This document shows positions 24,179 to 33,267 of a stretch of DNA of 64,000 nt, one piece after another. Source of the stretch: DASQFI01 sp035633215 (GTDB taxonomy: Bacteria; Acidobacteriota; Vicinamibacteria; Vicinamibacterales; SCN-69-37). Position 1 is the first letter of the stretch. The number at the start of each line of letters is the position of its first letter. Both the position numbers and the translations under genes were made by a program. The notes under the pieces are model-generated. The model saw only the letters and a list, made by a program, of their open reading frames with translations. It ran no database searches and had not been told where the DNA came from. The DNA lies in contig DASQFI010000054.1 in the NCBI GenBank assembly GCA_035633215.1, forward strand, positions 1 to 64,000, read 5' to 3'.

Positions 24179-24181
24179 GTC

Positions 24182-25369
24182 ATGGGTTCGACCACGCGCC
24201 TCTACTACACCGACGCTCTCCTCCGCGAATTTGACGCCACCGTCGTGTCCTCCGAGGGCGCCGACGGCCAGGTGACCGTCGTGCTCGACCAGACCGCGTT
24301 TTATCCGACGTCCGGCGGTCAGCCGTTCGATAGGGGCCGGCTCGGCGCGCATCAGGTCCTCGACGTGATCGACGACGAGGCGGGAACGATCCGGCATGTC
24401 GTGGACGGTCCGATCGCGGCGGGGGAGCGTGTGCACGGCACGATCGACTGGCCGCGCCGGCTCGATCACATGCAACAGCACACCGGGCAGCACGTGCTGT
24501 CGGCGGCGTTCGATCGGTTGTGCAGCGTGCGAACGGTCAGCTTTCATCTCGGTGCCGAGACGGCCACGATCGATCTGGCGCGCGAGGTGAGCGCCGCCGA
24601 GATCGCGCGTGCCGAAGCCGAGGCAAATCGCGTCGTGTGGGAGAACCGGCCGGTCACGGTGCGGTTCGCGACCGAGGAGGAAGCCAGTCGTCTCCCGCTG
24701 CGGAAGGAGCCCGTGCGATCGGGCACGCTCCGGCTGGTCGACGTCACCGAGTTCGATCTCTCCGCCTGCGGCGGCACGCACGTGCCGGCGACCGGCATGA
24801 TCGGCGTCATCGCCATCGCCGGGTGGGAGCGCTTCAAGGGCGCGTCGCGCGTGGCGTTCGTCTGCGGCGGACGCGCACTGCGCGGTTACGGACAGCTGCG
24901 CGACGCGATGACGGCCGCCACGCGCGCGCTGTCGGTCTCGCCGGCCGACGTCGCCGCGGCGATCGAGCGGATGCAGGCCGACGCGAAGGACCTCGGCCGC
25001 ACCATTCGCCGTCTGCAGGACGACGTCGCCGCGAGCCGTGCCGCGACCTTGCGCGCGGGCGCCACAGACATTGGCGGGCGGCGCGGCGTCTTAAGGCACG
25101 AGCCCGGCTGGGACGCCGCCGGGCTCAAGACGCTGGCGAGTGCCATCGTCAGCGAGCCCGGAACGATCGCCATCCTGATCGGGGATGGGACGCCGGCGCC
25201 GGTGGTCGTCGCGCGCTCTGCCGACGTCGATCTCGACGCCGCCGCGTGGATGAAACAGGCCGCGGCGGCACTCGGCGGCCGCGGCGGCGGGCGCCCGGAG
25301 CTGGCCCAGGGAGGACTGGGGGTGAGTCCCGACCGGATTCTGACATTTGCGAAAGAAACGCTGAAATAA
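24182..25369 (+). CDS. Alanyl-tRNA editing protein, AlaX-L type
   Basis: 395 residues. AlaX proteins deacylate mischarged Ser- or Gly-tRNA-Ala and resemble the editing half of AlaRS. DQTAFYPTSGGQPFDRG, the zinc-ligand motif HMQQHTGQHVLSAAF, then FHLG and ACGGTHVPATGMIG supply the HxxxH and CxxxH ligands. The C-terminal third is DHHA1-like (MKQAAAALGGRGGGRPELAQGG), making this the long form. It starts 4 bases after the histidine kinase, probably in the same transcript, though a functional link is not obvious. Confidence 0.9.
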   Translation: MGSTTRLYYTDALLREFDATVVSSEGADGQVTVVLDQTAFYPTSGGQPFDRGRLGAHQVLDVIDDEAGTIRHVVDGPIAAGERVHGTIDWPRRLDHMQQHTGQHVLSAAFDRLCSVRTVSFHLGAETATIDLAREVSAAEIARAEAEANRVVWENRPVTVRFATEEEASRLPLRKEPVRSGTLRLVDVTEFDLSACGGTHVPATGMIGVIAIAGWERFKGASRVAFVCGGRALRGYGQLRDAMTAATRALSVSPADVAAAIERMQADAKDLGRTIRRLQDDVAASRAATLRAGATDIGGRRGVLRHEPGWDAAGLKTLASAIVSEPGTIAILIGDGTPAPVVVARSADVDLDAAAWMKQAAAALGGRGGGRPELAQGGLGVSPDRILTFAKETLK

Positions 25370-25375
25370 GATCGG

Positions 25376-25497
25376 GCTAGTGATGGATCGTCCGATCGAT
25401 CTACTGATGGATGGGGACCAACCATCGGGGCGATTTGGTGTCCAATAGATCAATCAAAATCGAGCGATAGATCGATACAACAATAGATCGATGGCCT
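25376..25497. repeat. GATCGAT-rich spacer repeats
   Basis: The spacer between the editing protein and the VWA gene contains scattered GATCGAT, ATAGATCGAT and GATGGAT units in both orientations. They include GATCGTCCGATCGATC and CGATAGATCGATACAACAATAGATCGATGG. No reading frame or clean hairpin was recognised. Closely similar units flank the region at 50101-50250. Confidence 0.5.
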
Positions 25498-25517
25498 TGG
25501 GTTAGAATCGCGCGTTC

Positions 25518-27821
25518 ATGCTCTCATCCATTTTTGAGTTCCTGTTCAAGCACCAGCGCCTGGTTTTTGAACAGGGCGACTTCGGCTTCGGCGCGACCCG
25601 ATTCATGTCGCTGGCGGCGCTCGTCGCCGGCGTCGCGGCGGTGTACGTGGTGTGGACGTACCGCCGGCTCGCGGCTGTGCCTCGCCGCGACCGCGCCGCG
25701 CTCGTCGGGATGCGGATCGCGCTCGTCGCGATCGTGCTGTTCGCGCTGATGCAGCCGATGCTGCGGCTCAAGGTCGCGGTGCCGCAGGAGAACTTCGTCG
25801 GCATCCTGCTCGACGACTCGCGCAGCATGCAGGTGGCCGATCACAATAACGGCCCGCGCAGCGGCTTCATCCAGGAGCAGCTGGGCCGGCCGGACGCGCC
25901 GCTCCTTACCGAGCTCGGCAAGCGCTTCCAGTTGCGCGTCTTCCGATTCTCGTCGTCGGCCGAGCGGCTGCAGTCGACGGGCGATTTGAAGTTCGAAGGC
26001 ACCGGCACGCGCATGGGCGAGGCGCTCGATCGCGCGCGCGATGAGCTGAGCGGGCTGCCGGTTGCCGGCCTCGTGCTCGTGTCCGACGGCGCCGACAATT
26101 CGGAGACCACGCTCGACGAGGCCATCGCGGGCCTCAAGTCGCAGGCCATGCCGGTCTTTTCCGTCGGCGTCGGCCGCGAGCGCCTGACGCGCGACGTCCA
26201 GGTGACGCGGGTCGAGACGCCGCGGCGCGCGCTCAAAGGATCGTCGCTCGTCATCGACGTGGTCGTCACGCAGACCGGATACGCCGGGACCAAAGTCCCC
26301 CTCATCGTCGAAGACGATGGCCGGATGGTGAGCACGCAGGACATCACGCTGCCGCGCGACGGCGAAGCGGAAACGTTGCATGTCCGGTTCAAGGTCTCGG
26401 ACATCGGGCCGCGCACGATCCGGTTTCGAATCCCGGTGCAGGGCCAGGAAGAGGTCGCGCAGAACAACCAGCGCGACGCGCTCATCGACGTCTACAACCG
26501 CCGCGAGAAGATTCTCTATCTCGAGGGCGAGCCCCGCCCCGAAGCGAAGTTCGTCCGTCAGGCCACCGACGAAGACGACAACCTGCAGGTCGTGCTGCTG
26601 CAGCGCACGGCCGAGGCCACGGTGAGCGTGCCCGACAAGTACCTCCGCCTCGGCGTCGACAGCGGCGAGGAGTTGATCAACGGATTCCCCGCGACGCGCG
26701 AGGAGCTGTTCGGGTATCGCGGGATCATCCTCGGCAGCGTCGAGGCGTCCGCCTTCACGCCGGATCAACAGCGGATGCTCGAGGACTTCGTCGACGTCCG
26801 CGGCGGCAGCCTCCTGGCGCTCGGCGGCGGCCGATCGTTTGCCGAAGGCGGCTGGGCGGGCACGCCGCTGTCCGACGCGCTGCCCGTCGTGCTCGATCCC
26901 GGCTCCCGCGGACCGCAATATCCGCCGGCCGAGCTGGTCGTCCGCCAGTCGCGCACCGGGGAGAATCATCCCGCGACCCAGATCACCGACAAGCCGGAAG
27001 AAGCGCCGGCGAAGTGGCGCGACCTGCCGCCGCTCACCTCACTCAACCCCGTGACAGAGGTGAAACCTGGCGCGACGGTCCTCCTCACGGGCGTCCCCGC
27101 GCGCGGGACCGAGCAGGTGGTGCTCGCGTTTCAGCGCTACGGCCGCGGCAAGTCGATCGTCATGCCCGTCCAGGACACCTGGATGTGGCGGATGCACGCG
27201 AAGATGGACCTGAAGGACCAGACCCACCACACGTTCTGGCAGCGGCTGGTCCGGTGGGTCGTCGACGGCGTGCCCGATCGCGTCATGGCGTCCGTGTCGC
27301 CCGACCGCGTGCAGCGCGGCGAGCCGGTGACGATCACCGCCGAGGTCTCCGATCCCGAGTACAAAGGGATCAACGACGGCCGGATCACGGCCAGTGTGAC
27401 GTCGCCGTCGGGCAAGGTGGAAAACGTGCCGATGGAGTGGACCGTCGAGCACGATGGCGAGTACCGCGCGCGGTTCACGCCGTCCGAGGACGGGCTCCAC
27501 AAGGTGAACGTCGGCGGCGCCGCCAAGGACGGCCGGGACGTCGGGAAGGGCGCGGTCAATCTGCGGGTGGCGCCGAGCGACGCCGAGTACTTCGACGCCG
27601 CGATGCGCGCGCCGCTCCTGAGACGCGTCGCCGAGGAGACCGAAGGCCGATTCTTCAGAGCGGATGAAACGAGCCGCCTGGTGGACGCGATCACGTTCAG
27701 CGGCAAGGGCATTACCGTCGTCGAGGAGAAAGAGCTGTGGGATATGCCGATCATCCTGATGCTGCTGCTCGGGCTGATGGGCGGCGAGTGGATGTTCCGG
27801 CGATCACGGGGGTTGGCATGA
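25518..27821 (+). CDS. Large membrane VWA / amidotransferase-like protein
   Basis: 767 residues. Two N-terminal membrane segments (about 30-48 and 63-81) precede a von Willebrand A domain with the metal site DDSRS near residue 97 and the later LVLVSDGADNSE. A region near 390-470 with GYRGIILGSVEASAFTPDQQ and LLALGGGRSFAEGGW has the class I amidotransferase-like fold seen in such proteins. A final membrane segment lies near 743-760. It opens the VWA-DUF4159-MoxR-DUF58-BatA-DUF4175 cluster. In acidobacteria these clusters are thought to build a MoxR-dependent envelope complex; the substrate is unknown. Confidence 0.75.
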   Translation: MLSSIFEFLFKHQRLVFEQGDFGFGATRFMSLAALVAGVAAVYVVWTYRRLAAVPRRDRAALVGMRIALVAIVLFALMQPMLRLKVAVPQENFVGILLDDSRSMQVADHNNGPRSGFIQEQLGRPDAPLLTELGKRFQLRVFRFSSSAERLQSTGDLKFEGTGTRMGEALDRARDELSGLPVAGLVLVSDGADNSETTLDEAIAGLKSQAMPVFSVGVGRERLTRDVQVTRVETPRRALKGSSLVIDVVVTQTGYAGTKVPLIVEDDGRMVSTQDITLPRDGEAETLHVRFKVSDIGPRTIRFRIPVQGQEEVAQNNQRDALIDVYNRREKILYLEGEPRPEAKFVRQATDEDDNLQVVLLQRTAEATVSVPDKYLRLGVDSGEELINGFPATREELFGYRGIILGSVEASAFTPDQQRMLEDFVDVRGGSLLALGGGRSFAEGGWAGTPLSDALPVVLDPGSRGPQYPPAELVVRQSRTGENHPATQITDKPEEAPAKWRDLPPLTSLNPVTEVKPGATVLLTGVPARGTEQVVLAFQRYGRGKSIVMPVQDTWMWRMHAKMDLKDQTHHTFWQRLVRWVVDGVPDRVMASVSPDRVQRGEPVTITAEVSDPEYKGINDGRITASVTSPSGKVENVPMEWTVEHDGEYRARFTPSEDGLHKVNVGGAAKDGRDVGKGAVNLRVAPSDAEYFDAAMRAPLLRRVAEETEGRFFRADETSRLVDAITFSGKGITVVEEKELWDMPIILMLLLGLMGGEWMFRRSRGLA

Positions 27822-28567
27822 CAATCCGTCGTTTGCGGCTCGTGCTGGGGCTGGCGATCGTCGTCGCCGCATCGGTCATCGCGACGCCGTCCGCGCAGCG
27901 CGGCTACTCCCAGTCGTACAGCGGCAACGTCCGCTACGACGGGAAGTTCGTCTTTGTGCGGCTGAGCTATCCCTGGTATGGGGGCCGCGGCGCGCCGTGG
28001 GCGCACGACTGGCCGCGCGGCGAAGAGCACTTCCTGAAAATCTTCAGCGAGATCACGTCGGTGCAGATGCACGTGACCGAAAGCAGCATCATGAGCCTGT
28101 CCGATCCGGATCTCTTCAAGTTCCCGGTCGCCTACATGGCCGAGCCCGGCTTCTGGGGCATGGGCGACGAGGAAACGCGCAACCTCAAGAACTATCTCCT
28201 GAAGGGCGGGTTCCTCATCCTCGACGACTTCCGCAATCGCGACTGGGGCAACGTCGACCTGAACTTCAGCAAGATGTTCCCGCAGGGCCAGTGGGTCGAC
28301 CTCGATGCCAGCCACCCGATCTTCCATTCGTTCTTCGAGATCAACTCGCTCGACATCATTCCGCAGGCCTACGACGCCGGCCGGCCGATCTTCCGCGGAA
28401 TGTACCTCGACAACGATCCGAACAAACGGATGTTCGTCGTCGCCGCCTACAACACCGACATGTCGGAATTCTGGGAATGGTCCGATCGGGGCTACGCGCC
28501 GATCGACGTCACGAACGAGGCGTACAAAATCGGAATCAACCTCTTCATGTACGGAATAACTCATTAA
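27818..28567 (+). CDS. DUF4159 exported protein
   Basis: 249 residues from ATG 27818, overlapping the previous stop (ATGA). A signal peptide (LRLVLGLAIVVAASVIATPSA) is followed by FVFVRLSYPWYGG, MAEPGFWGMGDEE, YLLKGGFLILDDFRN and DLDASHPIFHSFFEI, the DUF4159 core. The fold is thought to be amidotransferase-like without the catalytic residues. Its overlap with the upstream VWA gene indicates coupled translation. Function is unknown beyond its standing association with MoxR and DUF58 genes. Confidence 0.85.
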   Translation: MTIRRLRLVLGLAIVVAASVIATPSAQRGYSQSYSGNVRYDGKFVFVRLSYPWYGGRGAPWAHDWPRGEEHFLKIFSEITSVQMHVTESSIMSLSDPDLFKFPVAYMAEPGFWGMGDEETRNLKNYLLKGGFLILDDFRNRDWGNVDLNFSKMFPQGQWVDLDASHPIFHSFFEINSLDIIPQAYDAGRPIFRGMYLDNDPNKRMFVVAAYNTDMSEFWEWSDRGYAPIDVTNEAYKIGINLFMYGITH

Positions 28568-28588
28568 GTGACACAGACAGCTAACGGG

Positions 28589-28735
28589 CCATTGAGTTAT
28601 GGGGCCATTGGGTTATTGAGTTATTGAGTTATTGGGTTATTGGGTTATTGAAGAACATTCTTGCCGCGTCCCCTGACGGCAGCTCTTCAATAACTCAATA
28701 ACGCAATAACTCAATAACCCAATAACTCAAACTCA
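28589..28735. repeat. Inverted arms of TTATTGAG tandem repeats before moxR
   Basis: The left arm (about 28589-28653) is a run of TTATTGAG and TTATTGGG units. The right arm (28684-28730) is the reverse complement, CTTCAATAACTCAATAAC and so on. They are separated by about 30 bases of ordinary GC-rich sequence. The transcript would form a long AT-rich hairpin directly ahead of moxR. The base composition is strikingly unlike the genes around it. Confidence 0.85.
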
Positions 28736-29806
28736 ATGACCAAACTCCATCCTTACGCGAGGTCTCCTTTGGAAACTGTCACTGCACAAAAAGCCGTCAC
28801 CATGGAATCGCCGGAGGACATCGCCCTTGCCGACCGCATGAATGCGGGGCGGAAGCAGATCATCTCCGAGCTGAACAAGCTCATCATCGGGCAGGACGAC
28901 GTCGTCGGCCAGGTGCTGATGACGCTGTTCGTCGGCGGCAACAGCCTGATCGTCGGCGTGCCGGGGCTGGCCAAGACGCTGCTCATCCGCACGCTGGCGC
29001 AGGTCCTGGAGCTCAAGTTCAACCGCATCCAGTTCACGCCGGACCTGATGCCGTCGGACATCACCGGGACCGACATCATTCAGGAGGACGAGACGGGCAA
29101 GCGGCAGATGGTCTTCTCGCCCGGGCCGATTTTCTGCAACATCCTGCTCGCCGACGAGATCAACCGCACGCCGCCGAAGACGCAGTCCGCGCTCCTCGAA
29201 GCGATGCAGGAGCACCGCGCGACGATTCAGGGCCGGACGTACACGCTCGAGGAGCCCTTCTACGTCTTCGCGACCCAGAACCCGATCGAGCTCGAGGGCA
29301 CGTACCCGCTGCCGGAAGCCCAGCTCGACCGGTTCATGTTCCACATCGTGATCGACCATCCGCCGGAGAACGAAGAGTTCGAGGTCGTGCGCACGACGAC
29401 GGCGATCCTCGATCCGCAGTTCCAGCGCCCGGTGAGCGGGGCGGACCTCGTGGCGTTCCAGCGCCTCGTCCGGCGCGTGCCGGTCGCCGAGCCCGTGATG
29501 CGGTACGCCTTGACGCTCGTGCGGACGAGCCGGCCGAAGTCTCCGCAGGCGCCCGAGGCGATCAAGAAGTACGTGGCGTTCGGCGCCAGCGTCCGTGCCG
29601 CGCAGTACCTGATTCTCGGCGCCAAGGCGCGCGCGCTCACTGACGGCCGCTATCACGTGAGCTTCGACGACATCAAATCGCTCGCGCATCCGGTCCTCCG
29701 CCACCGCCTGCTGATGAACTTCCGCGCCGAATCGGAAGGCATTACGACCGACAAGCTGGTGGACGATTTGATCGCCGCCGTGCCGTTGCCGAAGTCCGGG
29801 ATGTGA
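28736..29806 (+). CDS. MoxR-family AAA+ ATPase
   Basis: 356 residues. IIGQDDVVGQVLMTLFVGG, Walker A GVPGLAKT near residue 81, FTPDLMPSDITGTDI, Walker B LLADEINRTPPKTQSALLEAM, and QNPIELEGTYPLPEAQLDRF are all MoxR signatures. MoxR ATPases act as chaperones that help mature VWA-domain partners, metal insertion being one known role. Its neighbours are exactly such partners: DUF58 and BatA-type VWA proteins downstream and a VWA protein upstream. Inverted-repeat spacers lie on both sides. Confidence 0.93.
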   Translation: MTKLHPYARSPLETVTAQKAVTMESPEDIALADRMNAGRKQIISELNKLIIGQDDVVGQVLMTLFVGGNSLIVGVPGLAKTLLIRTLAQVLELKFNRIQFTPDLMPSDITGTDIIQEDETGKRQMVFSPGPIFCNILLADEINRTPPKTQSALLEAMQEHRATIQGRTYTLEEPFYVFATQNPIELEGTYPLPEAQLDRFMFHIVIDHPPENEEFEVVRTTTAILDPQFQRPVSGADLVAFQRLVRRVPVAEPVMRYALTLVRTSRPKSPQAPEAIKKYVAFGASVRAAQYLILGAKARALTDGRYHVSFDDIKSLAHPVLRHRLLMNFRAESEGITTDKLVDDLIAAVPLPKSGM

Positions 29807-29812
29807 CAAGAA

Positions 29813-29892
29813 CATCGGTAATTGGGTAATCGGGTAATTGCGAAAACCAGAACCCAAACCAATTACCCAATTACCCAATTACCCAATTACCA
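29813..29892. repeat. Inverted arms of TAATTGGG repeats between moxR and DUF58
   Basis: GGTAATTGGGTAATCGGGTAATTG on the left (29816-29840 region) faces CCAATTACCCAATTACCCAATTACC on the right (29859-29892), about 18 bases apart. It is the same architecture as the spacer before moxR but with a different unit. The hairpin ends 10 bases before the DUF58 start. Confidence 0.85.
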
Positions 29893-29902
29893 ATGCTCTG
29901 AC

Positions 29903-30811
29903 ATGGACACCCACGCGATCCCGGGCGCACGGTTCGTCGATCCCAAGGTCCTGGCCCGCATCAAGGACCTCGAGCTCCTGGCGCGTACCGTGGTCGACGG
30001 GTTCATCAACGGCCTGCATCGGGCGCCCTATTTCGGCGCGTCGATCGATTTTGCCGAGCACCGCGGGTACGTGCCGGGCGACGACATCCGGCGCGTGGAC
30101 TGGCGACTGTACGCGCGCACCGACAAGTACTACGTCAAGGAATACGAAGCCGACACGAACGCCAATCTCTCCGTCCTCCTGGACATCTCACGGTCGATGG
30201 CGTTCGCAAGCCAGGGCATCTCGAAGCTCGACTACGGCTCGTATCTCGCGGCGTGTCTCGCATACCTCTCGCACCGGCAGCGCGATCGCGTCGGCATCGT
30301 GACGTTCGACGAGGACGTCGTCACGTACGTGCCGCCGTCGGCCAAGCACTTCAACGTGCTGCTGCACACGCTCGACCAGGCGCGCGCCGTGCGGCCCGGC
30401 CGGCTGACGGCAACCGTGAGCAAGGTGGCGGAGCATTTCAAGCGGCGCAGCATCGTCGCGCTCATCTCGGATCTCTACGAGAACCCGGACGACCTCATCG
30501 AGGCGTTGAGCCTCTACCGCGGGATCGGCAACGACCTGATCGTGTTCCACGTCCTCGACCCGGCCGAGATCGAGTTCCCGTACAGCCAGGCGTCGCGGTT
30601 CCAGGATCTGGAGAGCGGCGAGGAAGTGCCGGTGATTCCTGAAGTCTTCGCGGAGCAGTACCGCAAGATGATGCAGGAGCACATCCAGGCGCTCACCGCG
30701 AAGTTCTCCGAAGTCCGAATCGACTACGTGCTCGTCAATACTTCCAAGCCCCTCGATGAGGCGCTCTTCAGCTACCTCGGCAATCGCGAGCGGCTGATGC
30801 GGGTGCGGTAA
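29903..30811 (+). CDS. DUF58 domain protein
   Basis: 302 residues from ATG 29903, after the spacer hairpin. DLELLARTVVDGFINGLHRA, then the DUF58 signature YVPGDDIRRVDWRLYARTDKYYVKEYEADT, then a VWA-like domain with LDISRSM and VALISDLYENPDDL. DUF58 proteins are regular partners of MoxR ATPases. It is followed after two bases by the BatA-like gene, so the two are cotranscribed. No membrane segment is visible, so it is probably cytoplasmic or peripheral. Confidence 0.9.
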   Translation: MDTHAIPGARFVDPKVLARIKDLELLARTVVDGFINGLHRAPYFGASIDFAEHRGYVPGDDIRRVDWRLYARTDKYYVKEYEADTNANLSVLLDISRSMAFASQGISKLDYGSYLAACLAYLSHRQRDRVGIVTFDEDVVTYVPPSAKHFNVLLHTLDQARAVRPGRLTATVSKVAEHFKRRSIVALISDLYENPDDLIEALSLYRGIGNDLIVFHVLDPAEIEFPYSQASRFQDLESGEEVPVIPEVFAEQYRKMMQEHIQALTAKFSEVRIDYVLVNTSKPLDEALFSYLGNRERLMRVR

Positions 30812-30813
30812 CC

Positions 30814-32940
30814 ATGTCCTTCCTGGCTCCGCTGTTCTTCGTCGGTCTCGCGGCGCTCGCCGTGCCGGTGATCGTTCACCTCATCCAGCGGGAGCGCAAG
30901 GACATCATCGAGTTCCCGTCGCTGATGTTCCTGCGCAAGATTCCGTACCAGTCGGTGGAGCGCCGCCGCATCCACAACTGGTTCCTGCTGCTCCTGCGCG
31001 CCGCCGCGATGGCGCTGCTGATTGCGGCGTTCGCGCGGCCCTTCCTGATGAGGAATCCGCTGCAGGCGGCGACCGCCACGGCGGGCGCCCGCGAGGTCGT
31101 CATCCTGCTCGATCACTCGGCGAGCATGGGCTACGGCGATCATTGGAATCGCGCGAAGGAGGCGGCCGTCAAGGCGGTCCAGGGCCTGGGGCGCGAGGAT
31201 CAGGCCACGCTCATTCTGTTCGGGACCGGCACGGAAGAGGCCGTTCGCGCGACGTCGGATCGCGGGCGGCTCGAATCGGCCATCAACGACGCCACTGTGT
31301 CGTCCGAGGCCACGAAATTCGCGCCGGCCCTCCGCTGGGCCCAGAGCTTCCTGACGCGATCGACCCTGCCGCGCAAGGAGGTCGTATTCATCAGCGACTT
31401 CCAGAAGACCGGCTGGGAGCGGCAGGAAGAGATTCACATGCCCGAGGGGACCGTGCTGACGCCAATCTCGGTCGCGCAGCCCGAGACCTCGAACCTGGCG
31501 GTCGCCTCCGTCGCGCTGCAGCGTTCGTCTTTTTCCAATGAAGAGCGCGTGACGATCACGGCCGGGCTCACCAATCGCGGCGCGGCGCCGTTTGCCAACG
31601 TGCCCGTGACGCTCGAACTGGAGGGCCGTCCCGTCGAAACGAAAAACCTGACCGTGGGTCCGAACGCCTCCGGCTCGGTCACGTTCGCGCAGGTGACCGC
31701 GGCGCAGCCGAACATGCGCGCGACGATCCGCGCCGGGTCCGACTCGCTACCCAAGGACAACAACTTCCATTTCGTGATTTCGCCGAGCCGGCCCGTGTCC
31801 GTGCTCGTCGTTCAGGCCGACGGCACAAATGCGTCGCCGGACATGTTCCTGACTACCGCGCTCTCGATCTCGAAGACGCCGCCCTTCAGGCTGGACGTCG
31901 TGCCCGTCTCGCGTCTCACGCCGGCCAACTTCGAGCGCCGATCGGTCGTGATCCTGAACGACATCACCACGATGTCCACGCAAGCCGACGCGACCCTGAG
32001 ACGATTCGTCGATCAGGGCGGCGGGCTGTTCATCGTGCTCGCCGATCACACGCCGTGGAGCGGCAACGACATGCCGCTGATGCCCGGCGTACCAGGCTCG
32101 CCCGTTGAACGGTTGGCCAAAGGCTCGAGCGGCACGCTCGGCTTCCTCGATCACAGCCATCCCGTGTTCGACGACTTCAAGGACCCGCGCAACGGGACGT
32201 TCACGGACATCCGGTTCTACCAGTACCGGACGCTCACGCCCGGTGCGAACGACCGCGTGCTCGCCAGGTTCGACGATGGCGCCGCCGCGCTGGTGGAGCG
32301 GCGCGTCGGCGACGGGCGTGTGATCGCGTTCACGTCCACGCTCGACCCGTCGTGGACCAACTTTCCGACCAAGATGATGTTCCCGGTGGTCGTGCCGGAA
32401 CTCCTGAAGTATCTCGGTAAGTACGAAGAGCCGTCGGCTTGGTACACGGTCGGCCGCATGCTCGACATCTCCGTGCCGCTCGGCGCCATCGTTCGCGAGG
32501 GTTCAGCGGGCGACACCAAGGACGCGACACGAAAGGCGAGCGCGGTCGTCGTCTCGCCCTCGGGCAAGCAGGACACGATGGGCGAGGGCGGTTCGCCCAC
32601 CATCGAGCTGGCCGAGCAGGGCTTCTATTCGATCCGGATGCAGGGCTCCGGCGACCGCCGGCCTTACGAGGTCGCCGTCAATCTCGACCCGGCCGAGTCA
32701 GACCTGTCGGCGCTGTCCCCGGCAGACTTCCTCGGCAACGCGACCGGGCAGGCCGCCGCGGTGACTCAAGCCGGGCAGTCCCTGGAACGTCCGGAATTGA
32801 CGCCCGCCGACATGGAGAAAAAACAGTCGTTCTGGTGGTTCCTGCTGGCGGGGGCCGCGCTGGCGCTGCTGTCCGAGGCGGTCCTGGCCAACCGGCTCTC
32901 GCGGCGGTTCGGCGCCGGGTTGCTCCAGACGGGACGGTAG
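30814..32940 (+). CDS. BatA-like membrane VWA protein
   Basis: 708 residues. The first 80 residues are the BatA N-terminal module: a membrane segment at 5-20, VIVHLIQRERKDIIEFPSL-like motif, a second segment at 57-75. The VWA domain starts near residue 95 with ILLDHSASMGYG (DxSxS). A beta-rich middle (SNLAVASVALQRSSF, LTNRGAAPFANVPVTLE) and an amidotransferase-like region (RRSVVILNDITTMS, FIVLADHTPW) follow. A C-terminal membrane segment ends the protein near 670-690. Probably works with the DUF58 and MoxR proteins in the envelope. Confidence 0.85.
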   Translation: MSFLAPLFFVGLAALAVPVIVHLIQRERKDIIEFPSLMFLRKIPYQSVERRRIHNWFLLLLRAAAMALLIAAFARPFLMRNPLQAATATAGAREVVILLDHSASMGYGDHWNRAKEAAVKAVQGLGREDQATLILFGTGTEEAVRATSDRGRLESAINDATVSSEATKFAPALRWAQSFLTRSTLPRKEVVFISDFQKTGWERQEEIHMPEGTVLTPISVAQPETSNLAVASVALQRSSFSNEERVTITAGLTNRGAAPFANVPVTLELEGRPVETKNLTVGPNASGSVTFAQVTAAQPNMRATIRAGSDSLPKDNNFHFVISPSRPVSVLVVQADGTNASPDMFLTTALSISKTPPFRLDVVPVSRLTPANFERRSVVILNDITTMSTQADATLRRFVDQGGGLFIVLADHTPWSGNDMPLMPGVPGSPVERLAKGSSGTLGFLDHSHPVFDDFKDPRNGTFTDIRFYQYRTLTPGANDRVLARFDDGAAALVERRVGDGRVIAFTSTLDPSWTNFPTKMMFPVVVPELLKYLGKYEEPSAWYTVGRMLDISVPLGAIVREGSAGDTKDATRKASAVVVSPSGKQDTMGEGGSPTIELAEQGFYSIRMQGSGDRRPYEVAVNLDPAESDLSALSPADFLGNATGQAAAVTQAGQSLERPELTPADMEKKQSFWWFLLAGAALALLSEAVLANRLSRRFGAGLLQTGR

Positions 32941-33267
32941 ATGCATGAGAAAGGCAAAAGGCAGCAAGGCACAAGTCAAAAACACAGAACTGCACTTGAT
33001 GGGTTCCTATTTTTCCTTAGCCTTCTGACTTGTGCCTTTTGCCTTCCGGAGCGCCGGCCTCCAGCGCTCCGGCAGCGTCTGAACGGGTGTTAAGCTCTAC
33101 AGAAAGCGCACGATAACAAGGAAGTCGCGACGCCCCTCGGAGAAGAAAAAGAACGGCGCGCCATCTGGCGCGCCCCTCGCGAACGGAGCGGGGCGCAGGG
33201 GTCCCCGCGAGTGAGCGAGTAGGGGAGTCCGAGGGGCGAAGCCCCTCGGGTGATAACGGAGAACCTC
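32941..33267. repeat. Non-coding spacer with two inverted-repeat structures
   Basis: No gene is seen. Bases 32947-33047 hold an imperfect inverted pair, AAGGCAAAAGGCAGCAAGGCACAAGTCA against TGACTTGTGCCTTTTGCCTT. Bases 33050-33075 carry GGAGCGCCGGCCTCCAGCGCTCCGG. Bases 33155-33250 are a GC-rich set of nested hairpins (GGCGCGCCATCTGGCGCGCC, GAGGGGCGAAGCCCCTC) with GAGTGAGCGAG units. The DUF4175 ribosome binding site GGAG (33259-33262) follows. Confidence 0.6.
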
